DNA of 64,000 bases from Helopsaltes ochotensis (lineage: Eukaryota > Chordata > Aves > Passeriformes > Locustellidae). The DNA lies in assembly GCA_013400155.1 (NCBI GenBank), contig VXBM01001338.1, positions 53,339-117,338 of the forward strand. Direction: 5' to 3'. The translations under genes and the position numbers were made by a program. The notes beneath the pieces were generated by a model. It saw only the letters and a program-made list of their open reading frames with translations. It searched no databases and was not told the origin of the DNA. Below, piece after piece: positions 38,353 to 49,222 of this stretch. Within the stretch, counting starts at the first letter, position 1, and each line of letters begins with the position of its first letter.

Positions 38353-39855
38353 CTGGAAAGAAATAAAAAAAACCCCTCTGACATTACTGCCAATAAAAAT
38401 AAGTGGCGTAAATAAACAGAAACAACAAAATGCACCTTTCTTTCCCAGCACACAAACATTTGACTCAGCTCTCCAGTCAGGTAGTAGACAGCACAATAGT
38501 ATGATCGCTTATGCAAATGATCTCCAACAGTAGCAACCAACAACAGCATCCTTAGGGACTGCACTTCTTCCTTCCACGGACAAATTCTTTGTGGAAGTAT
38601 AATTTCCAAACAGCCCCCTGGAGATATATGTATGCACTGCAGTGACAATGATGCTGACATATTAGAAAAGCTAAGTTTGCCAGGAGCTGAACCATGGTAG
38701 AGATGATAAAAATATTTCACCTTTGCTCCAGCACTCTCCCCACAGATCACTAACTCGGAGCAAAGGAAGGATGTTGTAATGTAAAACAGCGGATTTAGTC
38801 CTGTCACAGGAGCCTGCAGTTGCTCAGATACATGACAGCTATATGCGTTCAATACTTCTTCAATATGACATCTTCAGATGAGCTAGTCACCCTATGCACT
38901 TTTAAAAAATCAGTAGAAATTAAAGTGCACGCTCAGGGTGCAGTACATCTGAGGCACCTAGTTTCTTCTCAACTAGATACACACAGATACAACGATGTGC
39001 AATAGTTATCTTTCTGGAATCTACCTATTATCAGTTAAGAGAGCTTCATTGCTAAAGCATGGAGAAGGCATTACTAATATTCATAGCGATGACCACACTG
39101 AGACTAGTGGGACATCTCAGCCATGCCAACTTTGAGTAAAAAATCTCAAAAGTTTATGTGATTAGCAGAGAGGTCTGCCAATAATATAAAATATGCAGGG
39201 AACAGAAGCAGGCCTATCTAGCTTGTAAGGTTTTGTACGTAAAACAGCTTTGGTTATTTGGAACCTTGTCCTATGCTTTTAAGATGCATACGTGTCATAA
39301 AGAGGACATGAAACATCATTTTAGCTACCTAAATCAAGCCACATATCCATAAATAAAATACAGCTCTAGCTTTTGACTTACTGGTAAGTACTAAAAGAAA
39401 AAGTACTTATTGGAAGACTAACTTGTAGGATCTATAAAAGCATGTTTCAATTGCCAAAAAAATTGACAAAAAAAATTAAAAAAAAATAATGTGAATGCGA
39501 AATACAACTTGGATCAAATCTACTAAACTGAGGCAGGGAAGCTCAGGTAGCACTCTGCTGACTAAATCAGCTCTGTGCAGAGCAGTGGGAATACCTTCCT
39601 GTGATGAGAAGCAACAGCAATTTCAGTTGCTCTTTATCAGAAAAGCTGACAGGCAGGGCAAGCCAAGGTGTGAGTCACCTGCACTGTACTTCCACAAGAA
39701 ATCCAGAGGGTGCAGCTTCCAGCTCAGTGAACACTCCTTGTTTTTGTTACATCTAATGTTTTAGCACTTTAAACACAGTAGTCCTTAAAAATTACAGTTG
39801 TAAAGTAACAGCTAATAAATACATTAGGTGAACCTATAAGGATGTTGTACACTAA

Positions 39856-40660
39856 TGTTGGGGGGTTGGATTTGTTTTTCCTTTTTGTGGAATTTTCTTT
39901 CCCCACTCAAGTTGCTAAAAGACTGATTACTGGATACTCGTGAATGCTTTGTTTCAGTACTTGGCTAAAACAAAAGGAGAAGATACCACGATGGTTTTGA
40001 AGCAGGTAAAAAATGAGGCTGAGGGCAGTTTCGCGCTCTTAGTCCCAGCATCTAGAAGAGGAACGACTACTACTGCTTTACTGCAAGAAGGAGTTCATTA
40101 CCGCTGCCGAGTCCGGTCCTGAGGAGCCTACCGTCGGCTCCTCGTGTGCCTTACAACTCCGAGCTCGCCTTCTCCGCCCTGCTGGAGCTGGGCCGGCCCC
40201 GTCCCGGCGCTGCTGTTTCCTTGGCACTGCTTTGTGCTTTTGGGGGCTTTCCCACCACACTGTGCTCTCTGTCTGGCCAAGACACTCCTGCTACTCCAGC
40301 TGCCACTGAGAGAGAGCTTCTGATCTCACCCACAGCCCGGGAGTTTCCCACTGTTTCAGCCTGGTGCTCTCGGAGCCCCGGCACCCGACTGCCCCCAGAC
40401 TCTGAAGCAAAGCCTCTTAAGGTCTTTGGGTCTGTCTCACTGTTAATGTTGTAGTAGTTGTTGCCGTTTGTTTTGCACATGCTAGCAAAAAGATTACACA
40501 TGCTAGTAAAAAGAACTGTTATTCCTAACCCCATACCTCTACCTGAAAAGCCCATTTAATTTCCTAAATTAAAATAATTTGGAGGGAGGGGATTCAAATT
40601 CTCCATTCCAAAGGGAGGTCCTGCCCTCCTTAGCAGATACCTGTCTTTCAAACCAAGACA
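39856..40660 (-). mobile_element. ERVL-like solo LTR, minus orientation (copy C, diverged)
   Basis: On the minus strand the element starts TGTCTTGGTTTGAAAGACAG, as in copy A, and ends AACCCCCCAACA. The flanks are ACTAA (39851-39855) and ACAAA (40661-40665), a 5-bp duplication with one change. Its first 130 bases align with copies A and B, but the GC-rich middle and 3' part differ, so it is a related subfamily. The GC-rich part is 40095-40400. Confidence 0.8.
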
Positions 40661-40959
40661 ACAAACTAATCCCTTTTCAAAATAACTATGAAAAAACTCA
40701 GTTTGTTTTTTCTAGCTAATGAAGGTGTGTTACTAAGGCTTCAGTGACAAGATAAGGTCTCTTCCAGCTAAGATTTCCAAGACATTAGGAATGTTGGTGT
40801 GCACCAGAACTAATAAACCACTCTCCCCCACACATACAGCATATGACAAGAAAGCAAGAACTTTCCACTTTTAGCCTACAAAAGGGTGAGGATGCCAAGG
40901 CGTAATATCTCTTTGAAAAGTCTTTCCCAAAGAGGATTACTGCAGAGGAATACATTTGG

Positions 40960-41455
40960 TGCAGGTAGCTCAGTTTGCAGCCCGCAGTGTGAGCTGTAGA
41001 TTTAGCTCCAGGTGGCAAGAGCCCCAGGCAAGAGCCTGCGAAGTGCCAACTCTCTGCATAACACAGGACATGAAGATGTGGGCTGGCACCAGCCAGGTGG
41101 ATGGACACAATGAACACTGTGAAACAGCAGGAGCCAAAGACCCCAGGAGGGAAATTGAGACTTTGGCACACTTGGACTGTGAGGAATAAGAGCCCAGGGG
41201 TTCCTCTGTTCAAGCTCCCTCCTCGGAGGCTCAGAGCTTGAGCTGTTTCTGTGTTACTATGAATAAATGGCTTTATAGAAAGAGACATCCAGGCCTCTGC
41301 TGTGGGAAACCTGGGATCAAACTGGCCAGGAAATCTGGGCCTGTGAGAATGTACAGGAGTCAGGTGGGGACCTGTCAGGTCACTGGAGTGGCCACCATTA
41401 AGGGACTTCAGTCCCAGCAGTGACAGTCCCTGGTGGTGGGAGTATGACTGTCAAA
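40960..41455 (+). mobile_element. Probable LTR-derived segment
   Basis: GC-richer sequence with a polyadenylation signal (GAATAAATGG at about 41260) followed by a region resembling U5. It lies between two LTRs. Edges and family are not certain, and no target duplication was found. It could be unrelated sequence. Confidence 0.35.
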
Positions 41456-41695
41456 GTATTGTGAATGGTCAGGATGGGAAGGTTCTTTAATATGGCCTGC
41501 TTTCATTGAAGTCAGTTATAAAATTTCCACTATTTTCCACAGTGACAGAATTAGGCTAAAATAGAGGGCTGGTTAAAAAAATCTACCTTAAATTTGTTGT
41601 GTTCAATTATCCCATGATTTGGGGCTTAATGTCACTGGTCATTGTCTACTCTCAGAAAAAGGGTAGTGCTGGTCAAAACAAAAGAAGTTACAGAT

Positions 41696-42840
41696 TGTAT
41701 TGGTTTGCCATGGATGGTAAAAAAAACCAATTAATGATCTTTAAAACTGACAGCCAAATTGGCCAATGGGATGCCAGTGTACACCTCTGGGAAAAACAGA
41801 GTTTAAACACAGTGGGATGCCGGGAGGCCGCTCTTTTGCTCGTGGCCTGGCAGAAGGTAATATCGTGGAGCTTAGGCTGGGCTCTGCCACTGCTGCAACC
41901 CTGGCGGAGCTGAGCCGAGCCCCTACCCCTGAGCTGTTCTGTTTGCCTTTCCTCCTATAAATTAAATTCAAGTTTTTAATTTTGAAAACTGTTGTAGATG
42001 AATGGAGTAATTCGTGTTTTATTTGATATAGTTGATGTATAATAGTAAAATAGTGTTGTGCTTGGGTTAAATAATAAAATAATCGGGGCTGAAACTGAGA
42101 CAGGCAGAGGCTACGTAATCCCTCCCTGAAAGATCGCCTACACCAGAATGAAAAGAAACACCCTTTTTGCATCTGAATAAAGGGAGGGGCAGTTGGGAGC
42201 AGAGTATTGCAAGAAATCATTAAGCACCTGAAAGGAGGGTGGTGCAGAAGGATGAACAGACCATCTACAGCAGAGTCCAAAAAAGGAACACTCGATGATG
42301 CTTGCCAGGTGTGCGGGTGGACCTGAATCAGTGGAAAATTGCATATGAATTAACAGTTCCAGTAAAGTTGAATCAAGCAAATACTCCCTCCCGAAACCAA
42401 CATTTACCATTTACCGGGATTAAGAAAGAAAAGTTAACCACTCATCTAACCATACCAGGTGTGCCAGAGGACCTAGATTTGTCAAAGGTGAATCTGAATG
42501 CCTGGATCCACCTGCACAAATCAAGCAGCTACTCCTTCCTCCAAGTGCCGTTTACCGGAGAAAAGACGCTACGTGAATATGTGTAGAAACCATTCTAAAC
42601 TAAGAGAGGAAAGATGACATGTAGCCCAGCCAAAAAACTGTATAAAAGAAGGCCCCAAGAAGACTGCTTTGGTGAAGCCAGGGGGACTCTGCGTTGGTCT
42701 GTGGTTCACCTGGGTCTGATCGCCCGGCTCGGGGATGATTTCGTTTGTGGCTTTCCAAATTTTATACCTATACATCTAAATTATATAATTAAATTTCTTA
42801 AAGAAATCTTTATAAATTTTAATTGGTGATTTCATTTACA
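41696..42840 (+). mobile_element. LTR/ERV-derived segment, plus orientation
   Basis: The left end TGTATTGGTTTGCCATGGAT resembles the start of the avian ERVL LTR family also seen at 18323-19353, and is followed by a GC-rich block (41810-41940). A TATA box (GTATAAAAGAAGG) is at about 42640, with GGTTCACCTGGGTCTGATCG downstream, as in an LTR R/U5 region. Whether this is one LTR, two LTRs or a short non-autonomous element is unclear. A 94-codon frame at 42302-42586 lies inside it and matches nothing I know. No target duplication was seen. Confidence 0.5.
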
Positions 42841-43118
42841 ACAAAAACAATAACTTCTTATTTATTTTGAAATCTAAAACAATTCTTACTTGTTTCAAAA
42901 TAAGTTGACTTAGAAACCTGATCTGAATCAATGTCCTTAGGTCACCTCAGTCCCAGCAACCTTCAATGAAAAGTAAGCTTCTGAGTCAAGAACATTTACT
43001 TTACTCTTTAACAATCAGTCTTTAGGATAGTGAATTAAAGAACATCCGTTAAGATTAGGGGTAAGAAGTTACTAAATCCCTGCTTAAACACAGTAGCTGG
43101 AAGACTACTAAACCCCAC

Positions 43119-44213
43119 TGCTGGGGGTTAGGTTTCTTTTGCTCTTTCTTACATACAGAATTTTTCCCATAAGTTGCCAAGAAACACTTCACTACTGGGT
43201 ACTTATGGGTACTTAAGAAAAACAAAGAAGTGGCCAAGCTCAGGCACCTGGTGGCACTCCTCTCAGCTGGGGGGTTCCTCTCCGAAGGGCAGAAATACCG
43301 AGGGAACTGGGCAGGTAAAGGGGCAGGGGCAGTGGCTAGCTGGGCTCTCTCACTGCGCTCCAGAGGAGGACGCTCGGAACTGCTGTTTTGGGGAAAGGAA
43401 TTCCCTGCTGCCGCCGGAACCGGGCTCGGTCCTGCCTTCTTCTGCCGTGGGGATCTTGAGCTCGCCCCTCTCGGCCCTGCGGGGAGCCGGGCTGCCACCA
43501 TCCTGTCCCCGCTTACTTTGGCGCTGCTCCAAGCTTTCTCTGCCCTATAGCCCCACAGCCCCTGCCTGCTGAGACCTCCTGCGGGTCCAGACACAGCTCC
43601 AGAGTTTCTGATACATCTCACCCACCAGCCCCAGATTTTTGATNNNNNNNNNNNNNNNNNNNNNNNNNNNNNNNNNNNNNNNNNNNNNNNNNNNNNNNNN
43701 NNNNNNNNNNNNNNNNNNNNNNNNNNNNNNNNNNNNNNNNNNNNNNNNNNNNNNNNNNNNNNNNNNNNNNNNNNNNNNNNNNNNNNNNNNNNNNNNNNNN
43801 NNNNNNNNNNNNNNNNNNNNNNNNNNNNNNNNNNNNNNNNNNNNNNNNNNNNNNNNNNNNNNNNNNNNNNNNNNNNNNNNNNNNNNNNNNNNNNNNNNNN
43901 NNNNNNNNNNNNNNNNNNNNNNNNNNNNNNNNNNNNNNNNNNNNNNNNNNNNNNNNNNNNNNNNNNNNNNNNNNNNNNNNNNNNNNNNNNNNNNNNNNNN
44001 NNNNNNNNNNNNNNNNNNNNNNNNNNNNNNNNNNNNNNNNNNNNNNNNNNNNNNNNNNNNNNNNNNNNNNNNNGTTCTTCCTCTTCTCATATCTTTGCCT
44101 GAGAGCCCTTTAATTTCAGAATTATAAGAATTTGGAGGAAGGGGGTCTACATTTTCCATTCCAAGGAAGGCTCCTGCCTTCCTTAGCAAACATCTGTCTT
44201 TCAAACCAAGATA
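43119..44213 (-). mobile_element. ERVL-like solo LTR, minus orientation (copy B), with assembly gap
   Basis: On the minus strand it starts TATCTTGGTTTGAAAGACAG (TG mutated to TA) and ends AACCCCCAGCA. Flanks are CCCAC (43114-43118) and CCTAC (44214-44218), a 5-bp duplication with one change. It matches copy A at 21711-22729 almost base for base over both sequenced parts. The GC-rich middle is replaced by N. By comparison with copy A about 350 bp should be there, against 430 N. Confidence 0.85.
43644..44073. other. Assembly gap (430 N)
   Basis: An unresolved run of N inside copy B of the LTR. The 5' flank resumes copy A at about 21850 and the 3' flank at about 22202, so the missing sequence is most likely the GC-rich LTR middle. 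Confidence 0.99.
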
Positions 44214-45094
44214 CCTACTTATTATTTATTCTTTGCAGCACTTTCCTCAAGCAAATACAAGGTCTGCCTGATCTTTCCCACCAGACCTGCAAAAAAGCAT
44301 GTTATTTCCTGCAAGCAAACTAAAATCAATAACCTACATAAAATGCCATAGACAGAAGAGAATATAGAGGTTATCTGACCTTGGAAATACAGACACAGCA
44401 CTCATCTGAATGATATTATAGTCCCATATTAATTACCCAGAACAGCAGCTGTGCTCTCATAATCAAACATATTTGGGAAAGTGCTCTGTAAGCGCTCTTA
44501 GCTTTGCACACAGGACTTGATGGATGAATCCGTTTTCACAATAGAGAAATCAAAGGTTGATTACTACTGCAACTAACTTTTTGCTGAAGGTTAATCTACC
44601 TTCCATTCTGTAAAGAAGAAAAAAATTAATATATCCATATATTTCTTAAGAAACATAAAGTTTAAAGTTTAAGAATTTTCTCTATTATTTTAAAACATCA
44701 TCAAAGGGCAGATTCTCATCTCACAGCAAGACCACAACATGCATGCCAAGTTCTACTTAGTAAAAAATACGCATTAATAAAAGGTGAAAGTGTGAGTATT
44801 CAGATTCCAATTTGGTTTGTTATTTCCTACCCAAGTCCAGATGAATAATTGTTTGATTTCTTGTAGACACAGGCAGAAAGTAAACAATTATTATTATAAT
44901 TATTATAAAAATTACTGTAAGAGTTTATTTTGTAAGAGCACTATGCATCATATTTCCACAGTTCAATGTTGATTTGAATACCAGCTCACACTCTTGATAT
45001 GTCTGTATACTATGGTTACTGTCTCAAAATAAAGCTGTGTGCCACATGGAACCAAGAATACACACACAGAGACACACGTTTTTCTGTCATATAA

Positions 45095-45720
45095 AGGGTA
45101 ACAGGAGAATTGAGAAAGGAACCACAGGAGGTCTCCAGTCCAACCCTGCTCAAAGCACAGCCAATTCTGAGCTAAGACCAGGTTTCTCAGGGCCTTATCC
45201 AGTTGGCGCTTAATAAGCTCCAAGACTGGTGATGGCAAGCTTGTCTGGGCCACAACGCGTGTGCTGGACTGTCCTTGCAGGAAAAATGTTTCTTCCTTAG
45301 ACTCAGTTTCAATTTCCCCTGTTTCAGCATGTCTCAGCTGCCTCTAACCTTCCCTCCCACCACATACTACTGTGAGGAGCCCGGCTGCTTCTACCCCACT
45401 ACTCCATGGGCTGTTGACATGGAAGCCATCCCTCCTCCTAGCTGAAGCAGCCCTGGTTCTGCAGCCTCTCCTGTGTCCCTTGTGGCTTGCATCATTTCCC
45501 ACCAGTATCATCCCTGTATCAGGGACTCAAAAGGGAGGCAGTACCCGGGTGGGTTCTGGCAGACTCTGAGCAGAGGGGATGGTTCTTATCCTACCCTGGT
45601 GCTCAGGATCATATCTATCTCACACTGCCCCAGCAGCTGACCCTTATTTTGCTGTTTGGGCCTTGTCCCAGATCTGCTACTTGTCCTCACCAGACCTAGC
45701 CTGTACCATCATGAGAGGTA
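45095..45720 (-). mobile_element. CR1 LINE fragment, minus strand, diverged
   Basis: The plus strand has the reversed CR1 landmarks GTCCAACCCTGCTCAAAGCA and CAGACCAGGTTTCTCAGGGC-like sequence near 45130-45195, then GACTGTCCTTGCAGGAAAAA, and further on GCTGAAGCAGCCCTGGTTCT near 45442. The right end is vague. It is an old copy. Confidence 0.75.
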
Positions 45721-48700
45721 TTTATGTGCATACATATTATTTTTTGTATATAATTCTTTCATTTATAAGAAGCATAGCTGTTTCCTTTTATTATGCAGTT
45801 ATGTGAGCAAAATAGTTTTGTCTTCCTTAGAATACTTCAGCCACATTTACCCAGGTCTTCCATGAAAAATAGCTACTCTTTTAACATACTTACACATTAC
45901 TCCAAATGACACTAGGAATACAGAGACCTCTGACTGAATTTTCAAAGGCATCCCACCTCAAGTAGAAGTCTTGTTGGCACACTCTCTGAGGAATTTCATC
46001 AAGCACCTCTGTTTTTCTTAACTTCAGCAACACACCAATGTTTCACTTTCACAGATCTCAACAAGACATACAAAAACAAGCTACCTCTCAGAAAACCAAT
46101 ATAGTCTTTTAGCAAACAGATGACTTTGAGGAGCACCTAATTTTTTTTTTCTTTAAAGAGCTCCTATGGTAGGAAATTTCTGAGAATTTAAAAACATATG
46201 CAATCCCCAGTTTGAAGGAGTTCTCCTCCTATAATACGTAACTTTTTTTTCTGAACTGCAACCTGCTTGGAAAACCTCATTGCTTCTGCTGCCATGTGCT
46301 AAGTAAGCTCATCCAAAACAGCTTTAAATAAAAAAGCCGTGAAACTTATATTTCTTGCCAGTCAGCAAAAGCAACACCTGGAAAAGTGACAGTAACATCC
46401 CACCACATGCCAACATACACATATTGGTTCATAATAATGAGGCTGAAAAACTGTGAACACTTACAGTAACTGTAAAGCAGAAAAGCTGCATGCACAATAT
46501 TGCTCTGCACACAAGAACTCACAACTTTCATTAATAGTAGTCAGATCTAGAATTACCAGCATTAAGAGCACTCAAAACACATTACACTTTTCTCCCCTTC
46601 CAATTCACATCTTATTCAAAGCTAAAATATACTCCTGAGCAAGAAACACCATTCAGTAATCTACAGTGCAGACAGTCCAGAGCTCATAAATACTTTAGGG
46701 CTTTAGATATGGGGAACACTCTGTTTAGAAAAGGATCAGATCCTTCTCACCACTTAACACTGAAGTCCTGACTGCACAAGAAATAGAGGCAATACACAGA
46801 TGGAAGTCCTCCATCTGCTGCCAGACAAAGGTTAACACACCCAAACAAACAAAATTAACCAAAAGCACTAGAGAAACATCTTGACAAGGAACCAAAGGCA
46901 ACCTCTGCAATGACACACAAGACCAAAAACACTTAAAAAAATATATCACAAATCCCAGATCAGAAATGGCTAAGGGAATAAAACTGACTGTTGTCACCAT
47001 CAAAATTATTAAGTTTCCTAAGTAATAGTCCTATTAACAGCTAAACTAAGAAAATTTGGGATTTTCTTTCACGCTGGAGTCATTTTCTGACACATTACTG
47101 CTGGGTTTATTCCTGGGTATTACGTCTTGCATCTTTAATTATAATCTAAATCATAATAGATAATCTAAAACTTTGAATGCTGGAATTGTTGTTACTCTGA
47201 CATTCAAATCATGATTACAAATAAAATCAATTTACAAAGGAGAATGAAAAATTTTAATAGTATATAAACAGTGTCAGACTATGACAGCATTTAAAATCAG
47301 TATTACAACATGAAACTAATGTCAATCTCTGTTAGAAGTACAACTATGAAAAGTGAATCTATAACAAATCTAAGTTCGTGGCTGTTTGTAATTTACCATT
47401 CTTTTTCCTCTGTGTAAAAGGGCAGAACTGTCCCACAGAATACAGTATAAAATGCTGGCTGCCCAGTGATAAATTCTGAATTCAAATTATGTTTACATCA
47501 GTGACATTTTTATAGCAATGAAGACTATCTTCTTCTCTCTATTTGAACAAAGAGGGATTAGATCTAATCTATCAAAAGAGAAAAAAAAGAAAAAAATCAG
47601 CCCAGCAAGCCCAAAACCCTTTCCATCCCCTTAAGAGTCATTAATAATACAATATATATAAATGTAGACAGAACTAAATTATATGATCCAGTGAACTGCA
47701 GGGCATGGCTACCTTCAGGGTGAATAAGGAGGCTTCAAGCCTTATTTCCAGTGTAAGAACATGTATGTCCAAAAAACCCTTGAATTTTCCTCCTCTGGCT
47801 ACACACAAAGACTTGATCAAACCTTTCCAGCTCTAACAGTCTTACTCAGCTGCATTCTAGGCCAGTGTTGCACAATTGTGATACCACCATCTTGGATACA
47901 AGCCAGACAGAGGATTCACTGAATTCCCCCTCAACTTTCCCTCCTTAAAACACCAATTTTGTTACAGGAAGCAAAGTTTTCAAGTGACTTAAACTCTAGC
48001 TTTTTGAATTCTTTTATGCAATCAGTCCACAGGTTGTGTCAGGTACACAGAAGCATCTGGATGGTGTTGAGTCCACTTTAGCAAACGAAGAAGGGTTTGC
48101 TAGAATGTGATAGAAGGCTTTTCAGCAAACACACAGCTTTAAGGAATACCAAGCTAAACAAAAGACAGTGAAGTACAGCTAGTCTGTCAGGTTCATCAGC
48201 TTCTTCAGCTGAGGTACAGAACACTGCTTCAACTCATGGAAATGGAACAGAAATAGTGCTGAAACACCAATAACTTCTGTCACTCAATCAGAAAATGCAT
48301 TTGTTCTGAGAGACTTATAATTACCTGAGAATTTCAAGCTAAGGATATTTCTTCATGAGAAGCAAGCATGGTGCAGACAGCACAGAATTAAAAGATCTGA
48401 TCCTCCTTTAATTCATTTTGTTTCCCAAGTTCCAAAGGAACTATACCTGAATTAAACTCAAAAATTGGGATAAACAGGATACAGAACTTGCTTGCCTTTC
48501 ATATACTTAAAAATGTACCACTGCCTGGCAACTGTAACACACAGTTACAGAAAACACTGGATTACACAATCCCCCAACCCTCCACTCTATTTTTATACTA
48601 GGAAAAGCAAACACCTTAAAATAGACAGCTATTACTTAAATTTTAATTTTTATTAGACTTGTACTTTACTACATATCTTTTTGACAGTCACTTTTCCAAG

Positions 48701-49132
48701 TCTTTCTCTTAAGTCATTGTCAAAGACAATAGGTAGGATGTGGAGGTATTATATTCAGAGTGGGGAAGTATGAGCCAGACATACTGAGAGATGAGATAGC
48801 TAAAATTCCCAAATATTTGGTCACGAGCATGCAAGTTCTTGCCAATCACAAAAACTGAGCTAATACTTTCTATCTATGATACAATTAGCTTTTAAAGGAC
48901 AATATATATATATGGACTACATTATTGAGAAGAGGGTTTTAAGTACCAGCTAGTTTATTTCTTGTTACTTGTTTCTTAGAGACAGCAAGACATCACATAT
49001 CTGCTTCCATTCACGGAAATTACGTAAGCAAGACCATGTAAAGGCTGCAGGCTGGCAAAAACTCATGAAGAAACAGTGAAATCCTACTAACAAAGATATT
49101 TCATTTAAAGATTATAGTCACACCTGAAGTTT

Positions 49133-49222
49133 AAAAAAAAAAAACCACACACACACACACACACACCAAAAAAACAAAAAAAACAAAAACAAAACAAAAC
49201 AAAACAAAACAAAACAAAAAAC
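49133..49222 (+). repeat. Compound microsatellite: A run, (CA)n, (AAAAC)n
   Basis: An A run is followed by about eleven CA units from 49145 and then by A-rich AAAAC units to 49222. It is probably length-variable. Confidence 0.95.

Noticed and set aside
37723..38415. 230-codon plus-strand frame opposite the first coding exon
   Set aside because: It is the antisense shadow of a conserved APBA1 exon and resembles no protein I know.
38259..38852. 197-codon minus-strand frame overlapping the APBA1 start
   Set aside because: It is in another frame than APBA1, crosses the inferred splice acceptor and has no recognisable domain.
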